Positions 1 through 10,324 of a stretch of 64,000 bases of DNA are shown here, piece after piece. This DNA is from Limnoperna fortunei. Lineage: Eukaryota > Mollusca > Bivalvia > Mytilida > Modiolidae. The notes under the pieces are model-generated. The model ran no database searches and was not told the DNA's origin. It was given only the letters and a program-made list of their open reading frames with translations. Within the stretch, counting starts at the first letter, position 1, and every line of letters begins with the position of its first letter. The stretch lies in contig OX104113.1 in the NCBI GenBank assembly GCA_944474755.1, positions 24,742,432 through 24,806,431 on the forward strand, written 5' to 3'. Made by a program: the position numbers and the translations under genes.

Positions 1-450
1 CCACCCCCCTAAAAATGTAAAAATTTAAACGTCATCCGATTTAGACGAAATTTGATATACAGGTAGCTTATGATACCCTAAGTGTGCCACTATTTAAAAA
101 TGTTTTGTCCGACTTCCGGTTTCAAAATGGCGGCCGTTTTAAAGTTTTACAAAATGGCGGCCGTTGTCAGATCTCAGTTATGGCCAGAGCAATTTCAATG
201 AAAATTGGTATACTGATACAGCTAACTATCCTGAGCATTTTTGCAAAAAAAATTTTTTGTCCGACTTCCGGTTTCAAAATGGCGGCCGTTTTAAAGTTTG
301 CTCGTTTTCTCGCTCATCTTTTAACCGATCGAAATGAAACTTGGCCAACTGAAAGCTCATGTTATGAAGTTGTGCTCTTGACTTTTAGTTCCCTCTACTC
401 GGTCAAAAGTGCGGAACGGGAGGCGACTTCAACGTTTCGGGAAACGTAAA
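1..450. repeat. Repeat module C (partial), ending in hairpin at 432-447
   Basis: It contains two copies of 'gtccgacttccggtttcaaa' followed by ATGGCGGCCGTT words (about 107 and 260). It ends 'gaggcgacttcaacgtttcgggaaacgtaaatttt', with ACGTTTC/GAAACGT arms pairing around GG. TTA-rich DNA follows. It is truncated by the window start. Confidence 0.75.
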
Positions 451-1183
451 TTTTAATTATTATTATTTTTCTTCCGGTTTCCGCCAAAATTTTGTCCGAC
501 CATTTTCTCGGAGACCGTAAATTGGATCACTATGAAACTTCACCCAAAAATAGGTCATGACTTGAAGTGGTGCCTTCAAGTTTTAAAATTTTGAAATTGG
601 CGGCCATCTTAAAATGGCGGCCATTTTGAAAATGAAAAAAAAATCCTTAAAAATCCAAAAGTTAACGGATTTCCATGAAAATTGAAATATAAGTAGGGTA
701 TGTTATACCGCACCATATGACGCACATGTTAACCTTTTTTGGCGGCCATTTTGAATCCAAGATGGCCGCCAAAAATTCAAAATGATCGGAATCGCACGAA
801 ACTTGGTTTTTAGGTAGATAACCATGTTGCGATCAGATGTTAGTCATCAAAATTTGAATTTGAACACGGCGGTCATTTTAAAATGGCGGCCATTTTGAAA
901 ATGAAAATAAATCCTAAAAAATCCAAAACTTAACGGATTTCAATGAAAATTGAAATATAAGTAGAGTATGTTATATCAAACCATATGACGCACATGTGGA
1001 CTTTCTATGGTGGCCATTTTGAATCTAAAATGGCCGACAAAATTGAAAAATGCTCCGATTTGCACGAAACTTGGTTTCCTGGTAGATATAGTTGCCTTGA
1101 ATGGATGTCTGAACTCCAGTGTCCACGGGGGTCGTTTGGGAGCCAGTTATGATCCATAAGATCATAATCATGTTTAATTATTA
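451..1183. repeat. Repeat module A, copy 1
   Basis: It starts after (ATT)n with 'tttcttccggtttccgcc' and carries several ATGGCGGCC/GGCCGCCA words in a 'cattttgaaaatg' context. It ends in the hairpin TATGATC-cataa-GATCATA (1148-1166) followed by (ATT)n. It matches the modules at 1184-1905 and 2520-3490. Confidence 0.85.
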
Positions 1184-1905
1184 TTATTATTATTTTTCTT
1201 CTCCTTTCCGCCAAAATTTTGTCCGACCGTTTTCTCGGAGACCGTAAATTGGATCATTATGAAACTTCACCCAAAAATAGGTCATGACTTGAAGTGGTGC
1301 CTTCAAGTTTTAAAATTTTGAAATTGGCGGCCATCTTGAAATGGCGGCCATTTTGAAAACGAAAAAAATCCTTAAAAATCCAAAAGTTAACGGATTTCAA
1401 TGAAAATTGGAATATAAGTAGGGTATGTTATACCGCACCATATGACACACATGTTGACTTTTTATGGCGGCCATTTTGAATCCAAGATGGCCGCCAAAAA
1501 TTCAAAATGCTCGGAATCGCACGAAACTTGGTTTTTAGGTAGATTGCCATGTTGCGATCAGATGTTAGTCATCAAAATTTGAATTTGAACATGGCGACCA
1601 TCTTAAAATGGCGGCCATTTTGAAAATGAAAATAAATCCTTAAAAATCCAAAAGTTAACAGATTTCAATGAAAATTGGAATATAAGTAGAGTATGTTATA
1701 CCGAACCATATGACGCACATGTGGACTCTACGGCGGCCATTTTGAATCCAAGATGGCCAACAAAATTAAAAAATACTCTGATTTGCACGAAACTTGGTTT
1801 CCTGGTAGATAAAGTTGCTGTGAGTGAATGTCTGAACTCCAGTGTCCACGGGGGGCGTTTGGGAGCCAGTTATGATCCATAAGATCATAATCATGTTTAA
1901 TTATT
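1184..1905. repeat. Repeat module A, copy 2
   Basis: Near-identical in order to copy 1: 'ccgccaaaattttgtccgac', the 'aaaataggtcatgacttgaa' block, and four ATGGCGGCC-type words. The same TATGATC/GATCATA hairpin is at 1871-1889, then (ATT)n. Confidence 0.85.
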
Positions 1906-2519
1906 ATTATTATTATTCCGGTTTCTCCTTTTTCTAGATAGTGAACTTGTCCGACACGTTTCTCAGAGACGCTTTAATAGAATCAAATGAAACTTGGAAA
2001 AGTTGTAGATTGACATGAGGAGGGGTGCAATCGATAGTCAGATTTTATATGATGGCCGCCATTTCAAAATGGCCGCCACTTGACGACACCCACCCAAAAA
2101 TGGCAAAAATTTTCCCGTGGTCCGATTTCAACGAAATTTGGTATGGAGGTAGATGTTAGTATTTCGAGTGAAACGCTACCTTTAAATTTTTTCTCCGACG
2201 TCGGGTTTCAAAATGGCCGCCAAAAACGTGTATAATTTTCAACGTTATGCGATCTCGATGACATTTAACGTGCTCCGATTGCAACAAAATTTGGTGTGGA
2301 GGTGGATTTAAGTGTATCGAGTGGAAATCCAAATTCAGAATTTTTTTTTCCACCTGGCGTTTCAAAATGGCCGCCAAAAACACGTCAAATTTTAAACGTT
2401 GTCCGATTTGAATGAAATTTGATATGTAGGTACATCTTAATGTCCTGAGTGGAACGCAATACTATCCATGGGGATTTTGGGCGACTTCTGTGTTGGCATC
2501 CCAACACATTATTTTTAAT
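1906..2519. repeat. Repeat module B, copy 1
   Basis: A different module type: it starts 'ggtttctcctttttctagat', includes 'agacgctttaatagaatcaa', and carries ATGGCCGCC words. It ends in the hairpin TGTGTTGG-catc-CCAACACA (2489-2508) followed by 'ttatttttaattattctta'. Confidence 0.85.
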
Positions 2520-3490
2520 TATTCTTATTATTTTTCTTCCGCTTTCCGCCAAAATTTTGTCCGACCGTTTTCTCATAGACCATAAATTGGATCAATATGA
2601 AACTTCACCCAAAAATAGGTCATGACTTGAAGTGGTGCATGCCAGTTTTTAAATTTTGAAATTGGCGGCCATCTTGAAATGGCGGCCATTTAGAAAATGA
2701 GAAAAATCCTTAAAAATCCAAAAATTAACCGATTTCGATGAAAATTGGAATATAAGTAGGGTATGTTATACAGCACCATATGACGCACATGTCGACCTTT
2801 TTTGGCGGCCATTTTGAATCCAAGATGGCCGCCAAAAATTCAAAATGCTCGGAATTGCATGAAACTTGGTTTTTAGGTAGATGACCAAGTTGCGATCAGA
2901 TGTTACTCATCGAAATTTGAATTTGAACAAGGCGGCCATCTTAAAAATGAAAATAAATCCTTAAAAATCCAAAAGTTAACGGATTTCAATGAAAATTGGA
3001 ATATAAGTAGAGTATGTTATACCGAACCATATGACCCGCATATGGACATTCTACGGCGGCCATTTTGAATCCAAGATGGCCGCCAAAAAATTCAAAATGA
3101 TCGGAATCGCAGGAAACTTGGTTTTTAGGTGGATAACCAAGTTGCGATCAGATGTTACTCATCGAAATTTGAATTTGAACAAGGCGGCCATCTTAAAGTG
3201 GCGACCATTTTGAAAATGAAAATAAATCCTTAAAAATCCAAAAGTTAACGGATTTCAATGAAAATTGGAATATAAGTAGAGTATGTTATACCGAACCATA
3301 TGACCCGCATATGGACATTCTACGGCGGCCATTTTTAATCCAAGATGGCCGACAAAACTGAAAAATGCCCTGATTTGCACGAAACTTGGTTTCCTGGTAG
3401 ATAAAGTTGCTGTGAATGTATGTCTGAACTCCAGTGTCCACGGGGGTCGTTTGGGAGCCAGTTATGATCCATAAGATCATAATCATGTTT
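2520..3490. repeat. Repeat module A, copy 3, with internal duplication
   Basis: Like copies 1 and 2 but about 250 bases longer, because the block from 'taaaaatccaaaagttaacg' to the next GGCGGCCATTTT is present one extra time (about 2955-3060 and 3225-3330). It ends with the same TATGATC/GATCATA hairpin at 3463-3481. Confidence 0.8.
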
Positions 3491-3557
3491 GATTATTAAG
3501 TCGCCCAAAACGAAGTTTTGGCGACTTATTGTTTTTGCACCGTTTCTTATTATTATT
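3491..3557. repeat. Short module end with hairpin
   Basis: Only the tail of a further module is present. AAGTCGCCCAAAAC (498-511 in the 3-kb line) pairs with GTTTTGGCGACTT (3515-3527) around GAA, with one bulged C. The (ATT)n tract at 3546-3571 follows. Confidence 0.6.
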
Positions 3558-4165
3558 ATTATTATTATTATTTCGGTTTCCACTTTTTCTAGACCGTGAA
3601 CTTGTCCGCCACATTTCTCAGAGACGTCTTAATAGAATCAAATGAAACTTGGCACAGTTGTAGATCGGCATATGGAGGGGTGCAGTCAATAGTGAGAATT
3701 TTGATAATGGCCTCCATTTCAAAATGGCCGCCACTTGACGACACCCACCCCAAAACAGCAAAAAATTTTCCGTGGTCCGATTTCAACGAAATTTGGTATG
3801 GAGGTAGATGTTAGTATTTGGAGTGAAACGCTACCTTTAATTTTTTTCTCGGACTTCCGGTTTCAAAATGGCCGCCAAAAATGTGTATAATTTTCAACGT
3901 TATGCGATCTCGATGACATTTAACGTGCTCCGATTGCAATGAAATTTGGTGTGGAGGTAGATTTAAGTGTCCCGAGTGGAACTCCACATTCGAAATTTTT
4001 TCTCGACTGTGGTTTCCAAAATGGCGGCCAAAAACGGGTGAAATTTTAAACGTTGTCCGATTTTAATGAAATTTGATATGTAGGTTCATTTCAATGTCCT
4101 GAGTGCAACGCAATACTGTGTGGGGATTTTGGGCGACTTCTGTGTTGGCATCCCAACACATTATT
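3558..4165. repeat. Repeat module B, copy 2
   Basis: It has the same order as the module at 1906-2519: 'tccactttttctagaccgtg', 'tggtccgatttcaacgaaat', ATGGCCGCC words, 'gattttgggcgacttctg'. The TGTGTTGG/CCAACACA hairpin is at 4141-4160. Confidence 0.85.
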
Positions 4166-4775
4166 TTTAATTATTATTATTTCGGTTTCCACTTTTTCTA
4201 GATCGTGAACTTGTCCGACACATTTCTCAAAGACGCCTTAATAGAATCAAATGAAACTTAGCACAGTTGTAGATCGACATATGGAGGGGTGCAGTCGATA
4301 GTCAGATTTTTGATAATGGCCGCCATTTCAAAATGGCCGCCACCCACCCAAAAATGGCAAAAATTTTCCCGTGGTCCGATTTCAACGAAATTTGGTATGG
4401 AGGTAGATTTTAGTATTTCGAGTGAAACGCTACCTTTAAAATTTTTTTCCGACGCCGGGTTTCAAAATGGCCGCTAAAAACGTGTATAATTTTCAACGTT
4501 ATCCGATCTCGATGAAATTTAACGTGCTCCGATTGCAAAAAAAATTGGTGTGGAGTTTGATTTAGGTGTCCCGAGTGGAAATCCTCATTCGGAATTTTTT
4601 TTCCGACCGTATGTTTCAAAATGGCCGCCAAAAATGCGTCAAATTTTAAACATTGTCCGATTTTAATGAAATTTGATTTGTAGGTACATTTTAATGTCCT
4701 GAGTGGAACGCAATACTATCCATGGGGATTTTGGGCGACTTCTGTGTTGGCATCCCAACACATTATTTTTAATTA
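4166..4775. repeat. Repeat module B, copy 3
   Basis: A third B copy with the TGTGTTGG/CCAACACA hairpin at 4743-4762. After it the module train stops and sequence character changes to ordinary AT-rich DNA. Confidence 0.85.
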
Positions 4776-6105
4776 AGATTTTAGTTTGTAATAACACACG
4801 ACAGAAAGTCATAAAAAAGTTAAAATTTGTAGTCATCAAAACTCTCTTAATAGCTTAAATCTCACCAGCTGCTAGGGGCGAGCCCTAGACCCCTGCCGAA
4901 TTTCGTCCAGCCCCCCCCCCCCCCCGCCCAATTTTCTGGATCCGCCCCTGATTACGACTATCACGGACGGAGAAAATGAGACAAGACGAAGACGTGACAG
5001 CACCCGAATACTGCTGAGGGTACATGACAGCACCTAAACACTGCGAGGGTGCTCTTGTTGTTACGTGATTCAACAGTTTTGCTGTTCTCGGCAACCGTAT
5101 TGAGACTGTATTAGTTGAACACTGCGAAATATGCCCTATTTTGGAAAATATATTGTCGTCTGCTATAATAGAGATTGTCACTAAATACACGGCACTTGTA
5201 AATGACAAAAAACCAATAACTTAAGTATATCTTATTCTTTTTTAAGATTGTATAAGTGTCAAGAAAAATTATTACTGTTATTAACGTAATTTAATAAGAA
5301 ATAAAACTTGACTCCTTTTGTAATATAAAACGTTTAGCATTAGACATAATGTAAACACCACACGCTGAATTTCTGAAGAACAAAGATCGTTCTTGGGCAA
5401 TTTTTTATCTCTTGTGTACATACATTATTTACATCTTCTTGGTTTTATAAGTAAATTCATTGATAAAATATAAATGGCGGACAATTGTAACGAATAACAA
5501 TGGTTGTCAAATATGTTAAATGACAGTTAATACAAAGATAACAATGATAGTCAAAATTGGTGGTCATATTCCGTGGTCGTAAGGAATAAACATAAATCGT
5601 AGTGGTCAAGAATAATGAATATAATTATAAAGGATAATTACATAAGGCGGGAAAAGGAATTATTATGATGGTAGGAATAGAGAAAAATAACAGTGATTAT
5701 TGCATAGCAATAATAAACTCGTACATTTTTTTAATTTACAACCAATCAGCTGACAAGATATAATGGCAAGATGTCCGATTTCTGCAGTAACTATGGAAAT
5801 CAAAAATAAAGATTATAACAATGATGGTAAAGAATCAAATTTGTACAATATTCATAAAGAATAAGACATCAACCATTTTACCATTTGCCTAACAGGGATT
5901 GGAATAAAAATTGGTTTCTGGTCTTGCCAAAACTTTCTACTGCAATTAAATCCTTTCGCAATTTTCAGACAATATGTATATGTCTTCTTATTAACAAAAA
6001 GACAATTCTATCAGAGCAAAAAAATTTCATCCCTTCCATCCACCCCACACAATGATTGGTATCGAAGAATAACCTTGATTGTGTAAAATAAAAATGAGGA
6101 ACCAT
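4776..6105. other. AT-rich region without a gene
   Basis: No gene is seen. Positions about 4875-4950 hold a run of C's followed by 'tctggatccgcccctg'. Its reverse complement, CAGGGGCGGATCCAGA, looks like a DNA-transposon terminus (hAT-like), but no partner end was identified. Confidence 0.5.
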
Positions 6106-6725
6106 AATGGTAAAAATACGCAAGTCCCAAGGATATTACCATGACTGTCAAGAATAAAAATTAATCATGATTATCAGGAAAAAGGAATTATCAGACTGTC
6201 AAGAATAAACATTAATCATGATTTTCAGGAAAAAGCTGTCAAGAATAAAAATTAAACATGATTATCAGGAAAAAGAAATTACCATGACTGTCAAGAAACA
6301 ATTAATCATGATTATCAATAAAAAAGGAATTACAATCACTGTCAAGAATAAACATTAACCATGATTATCAGGAAAAAAGACGATTGCAATGGCCGTCAAA
6401 AAGAGAAATTAACAATGATTATCGAAACAATTGTCAAGAATAAAGAATAAATATGACGGTCAAGAATAAGAAATTACCATTATGGCTAAGAATAAGGAAT
6501 TACCATTGCTGTCAAGAATAAAAATTAACCACGATTATAAGAAAACCATTATATATGATTGTCAAAAATAAAAGTTAACCATGATTATCATGAATAAGAA
6601 ATTACCACGACTGTCAAGAATAAACATTATGGTTAAGGATATAGAATGACTTTGATGGTTCAGAATAAGAAATTAACATTATGGCTAAGAATAAAGAATA
6701 ACCATGGTGGTTAAATAATAAATAA
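6106..6725. repeat. Degenerate minisatellite of about 40-50 bp units
   Basis: The motifs 'actgtcaagaataaa', 'attaatcatgattatcagga' and 'aaggaattaccatgac' alternate a dozen or more times with substitutions and indels. Units are uneven in length, so this is an old array. Confidence 0.8.
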
Positions 6726-7262
6726 CAGTGCGGGTCCAGACTGCTAAAAAGATTTTGTGGAAAGTTCATATTTATAGAAATACGCCCATCTTGTCTCTTA
6801 ATCTTTATAAGTTTTCTTGTTACTGTATATAAGAGTTTTAACTTTTTACAAATATCACTAAATCTTTTGCATGGATTTTAAACGTATCATATGATTATGT
6901 ACAGATTTCGTTTGCAATTTTATTCTGGCAAAATTACAAATTATACAATGTGTAGGATGGCGATAAAACAGAAATCCTCGTTAAAATTAAATATAGTCAA
7001 GGTTTTATTTTACTAAAGAAAAAAGGTTATCGTCATAACAGATAGGATGCATATAAATGACCTATATATTAACAAGAACTCTCGTTCTTCTCAAATTTGT
7101 CATCATTTTATGAGATAACATTGGTAAAATATTGCATCACATGGAGCGCATGGTATGAGAAACATCTCAGTATTTATACGATCATTTATTTTTGTGTTAA
7201 TCAGACGTTTTACTGTCGCAATTAGTGCAACTGTCGTCACATTTATAAGGTTTGTTTTTGAT
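6726..7262. other. AT-rich region, nothing recognised
   Basis: No open frame with domain-like content, no tandem structure and no element ends were seen. Confidence 0.4.
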
Positions 7263-7440
7263 TGAAGGTTGTTTAACGCCATTTTCAGCAATATTATGGC
7301 GTCCAGATTTTATTGGGAGAGGAAGCCGGAGTACCCGGAGAAAAACCCCGACCGTCGGTAGGAAAACTGGCAATCCTTACCAATAAGGATTGGAGTCGAG
7401 TACACCCTTTACTACCTTAACTACTCGGCCCCTCAACCAT
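7263..7440 (-). mobile_element. tRNA-derived SINE, partial copy
   Basis: The reverse complement runs from 'ggttgaggggccgagtagtt' through 'aaggattgccagttttccta', 'cgacggtcggggtttttctc' and 'ctggacgccataatattgct'. It matches the intronic SINE at 60685-60945. The internal stretch between A box and B box is deleted. Confidence 0.7.
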
Positions 7441-7570
7441 TTATAAAGTGAAAACGTATCGGCAATAAATTTCGAGATAATCAAGTATAATTTTGAAAAG
7501 ATCATTGACCGACGGTTGTTAATACTGTCGAAATATATTTTTGTTTGTTTATATGTTATTTTACTCTACT

Positions 7571-7776
7571 TTCAGGTATATCTTGGAGTCCAGTTTTTAT
7601 TGGGGAGTCAATCGAAGTACCGAGAAACCCCCGACCTTCGTAAGGAAAACTGACAATCTTTGTTAATAAAGATTGGCTTCGAGGACACCCTGCCCGCAAC
7701 GAGACTCGAACCCGCAACCTCGGTCAATGTGATGATTAGTAGATGTCTACATACTTAACCACTCCCCCACCCACAC
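7571..7776 (-). mobile_element. tRNA-derived SINE, best-preserved pol III head
   Basis: Reverse complement: 'gtgggggagtggttaagtat' (A-box-like) and 'gaggttgcgggttcgagtct' (B box GGTTCGAGTC, plus-strand 7703-7713). The shared body ending in the 'aaaaactggactccaagata' region follows. The intact B box indicates derivation from a tRNA. It is not itself a tRNA gene, because no cloverleaf is completed. Confidence 0.75.
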
Positions 7777-8660
7777 CGCTATTTTCGACGGTTTCTTTAA
7801 TAGAAAATTCGGGGCATTCCGAGAAATATTCTCGCTTATAAAGAAAATGTGTTATCTGCAAATTATCAAATAAAAGTTCCAAGCACTAATGATAAGATAT
7901 CTGTATAGTATAGGCCTGTAGTTAATGCCCTTTTTACCAAAACGTATGTAATTCTATTATCGGAAATCTGCCAAAGCACATAATCTAAGAAAAGAAATCC
8001 GTTATATTGTAATCTATTAAAAGTAACCCCCCGAATCTTGTATTTTGACATCCAGACAAATAGCGGTGATGAATTGTTTTATTTTAACATGGCAAGTGAC
8101 CAAACGATAGAAGTTTTAACAAAGCACGTGCCTATAGATGGGATAATGGCTCATGTTTAACACAGCAGACAATATACTAATAACTCTAACTAAATCTGAT
8201 AACCTTAAATTTGACCTTTCAACTCACCCTTGACTCAAGTTTTTATTCTGGATGAGTATTGCGCTATAAAAGACATGCAAGATATGCATGCTTTAGTAAA
8301 ATTTTGGCAGGTACTTTGAGGTGTACTGGGGTCAGGAGTGATCTGGACAACGTCAGCATATCATACCAATTATGTTTTGTCTTGTAGATAAGGTGCAAGG
8401 CGATAAAACGTACAGGTGAGAAACCTGTTGTTACACATGGGAATCTGCTAGAGCCACTTATAACAGTGGTATAGTTTGGAGATGTCAAGAAGTATTGCAA
8501 TGAACTAGACAGATGAACACATTTTCGTGTTAACTGAACTTAATGCGTTAGTTAAAATTGAATCAATCGTCTCGGACAAAGAACACGACAAGAAATGCTT
8601 TCTGACGATATTGACAAAACTATAGCAGACATATATGGAACGCCATAGCTGCCTTATGAA
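7777..8660. other. AT-rich region, nothing recognised
   Basis: Short open frames only, without recognisable domains. No tandem structure was seen. Confidence 0.4.
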
Positions 8661-8664
8661 GATA

Positions 8665-8812
8665 TTTTTCATTATGTGATGATACTTTTTCATTATGTGG
8701 TGAAACTTTGTCATTATGTGATGATACATTTGTCATTATGTGATGATACTTCTTCATTGTGTGATGATACTTCTTCATTATGTGATGATACTTCATAATA
8801 TGATGATACTAA
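8665..8812. repeat. Short minisatellite, about 19-22 bp unit
   Basis: Seven or so units of 'ttcattatgtgatgatact', with small changes such as 'gtggtgaaact' and 'tgtgtgatgat'. Confidence 0.85.
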
Positions 8813-8849
8813 TTTTTAATACATCAGAAATACTCTGTTCAGCCATATT

Positions 8850-9545
8850 GTTTGTGTTTTTTGATGGGAAAAGTACCATCACATAATGGCGGAAAACAAA
8901 ATTTGAGTATTTTCAGAGGAGTTGAGCGGAATAACTTTGTGACGGACAGACGGACGGACAGGACAAAAACAATTTACGGCTATGGGGATGGACATTGTAA
9001 CGCAAACAAAGACTGTTCTCGGAACTACACGTAAATATTAAAATTGACCAAATTTATTTTAAAAAAATCGGCCATTTAATGGGACAATAAATGATGTACC
9101 GCTACGTTGTACAGTCCATCTCAGAATACAATTTTAATCTTGACAGTGGACGTATGAAAATTATTTCAAGTTGGCACAACTAAAAAACTACAAATGAGAT
9201 TGTGCTGAAAATTCACTCCGATCTTCGTTTTATAGTACTTATAAAAGCTGTGCAAAGTTTAAATAAAACCTGTTGACGCGTTTTCAAGTCATCATCTGGA
9301 AACCGCTAATTGTTGACCAAAACCATTGAACTGGCCCCAAGTCGAAAACTTCAAATTGGATTGTGCTGAAAATCGAACTTTTGATCTTTATTTTATGGTA
9401 TTTAATAGCTGTGCAAAGTTTAAATAAAAACTGTTGACGCATTTTCAAGTTATCATATGGAAACCACCGAGACACAGATAGACGGACGGACACTCATATC
9501 CATACGCAGGATATCACATAATATATTGTGGGGTATAAAAAGGAG
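8850..9545. mobile_element. Interspersed repeat fragments with GACGGACGGA tracts
   Basis: 'gacggacagacggacggaca' lies at 8940-8960. Two related blocks, 'gttgacgcgttttcaagtca' (9272) and 'gttgacgcattttcaagtta' (9433), are each followed by '(t)catctggaaaccrc'. The stretch ends 'acagatagacggacggacac' and 'tgtggggtataaaaaggag'. The ungapped parts resemble the repeat at about 46090-46260, on the opposite strand. No coding capacity is seen. Confidence 0.55.
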
Positions 9546-9629
9546 CACTGTCAAAACTGGGAAAAAATCAAAACGGAATACACATGAATGTGTGCAAACC
9601 AATCAAGTTTTTTAGATGGTATCAAACCA

Positions 9630-9757
9630 ATAGGTACCGAAGGTCTGGGTTTTCTCCGTGTATTCCGGCTTACTCCCCAATAAAAACTGGACGCCACAAT
9701 ATAGCTGAAAAAAATTGCTGAAAGTGGCGTTAAACACCATTCAAACAAACAAACAAT
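9630..9757 (+). mobile_element. SINE, 3' half
   Basis: 'taccgaaggtctgggttttc' to 'ccattcaaacaaacaaacaa'. The last ~50 bases (ATATAGCTGAAAAA..TTGCTGAAAGTGGCGTTAAACACC, quoted in parts) match the 3' ends at 42428-42545 and 60845-60945. Confidence 0.8.
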
Positions 9758-10043
9758 AAAACCAATAGGTTATGCTAAGTACACCTGCAAATGAACAAAA
9801 GTTAAGATTTCGATTTCTAGCCAAGTTTCCCCAAAATATGAATTTATATTTACCAAAAAAATAATGCATATAATATCACGGTGAAAAAGCTCGGTAGCCA
9901 TCTACGTCAAAACGGCCGCGTCGGTTATCGCAGCTTTCCATCGGACAAACGGGCAAATTTTAATGTTTAGAAATATAACGAACATGCAGCTACATGTGCA
10001 TATATAGACTTGCCACAAGTCCCTTTGAATTATTTGCTTTTTA

Positions 10044-10321
10044 GGGACCAACCATTTAACTTGCAGGGGGGCCTTGGTTTTTTCCTAAAAAAATATTTTG
10101 AAAATGATTTTTGATGAAAAAAATATTTTGGAAGCAGAGGGTAAGAAAAAAATATTCTGAATAAGGATTTCTGCAATATAAAATAATGCTAATAATGAAA
10201 AAAATATTCTGTCGCGACGCCTTCAAGAAATAAATATTTTTTTTGCGCTTTGCGCGGAAAAAAATTTTCTGACCAAAACAAAAAACCAAGGCACCCCCCT
10301 TCAAGTTAAATGGTCCGTCCC
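10044..10321. mobile_element. MITE with ~40-bp terminal inverted repeats (PIF/Harbinger-like)
   Basis: The left end 'gggaccaaccatttaacttg' and the right end (reverse complement 'gggacggaccatttaacttg') are inverted repeats. They continue through a G-run into 'ccttggttttttc' on each side. The element is flanked by TTA at 10041-10043 and 10322-10324, as expected for the 3-bp TWA target duplication of PIF/Harbinger. The interior is A/T-rich with repeated 'aaaaaaatattytg' and has no transposase. Confidence 0.78.
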
Positions 10322-10324
10322 TTA

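Noticed and set aside
84..449. 121-codon frame at the window start
   Set aside because: It lies wholly in the GGCGGCC repeat module, and matching modules do not keep the frame.
7571..7776. Functional tRNA gene (good B box)
   Set aside because: Only the head of a SINE. The A-to-B spacing is interrupted by extra sequence and no acceptor stem pairing was found.
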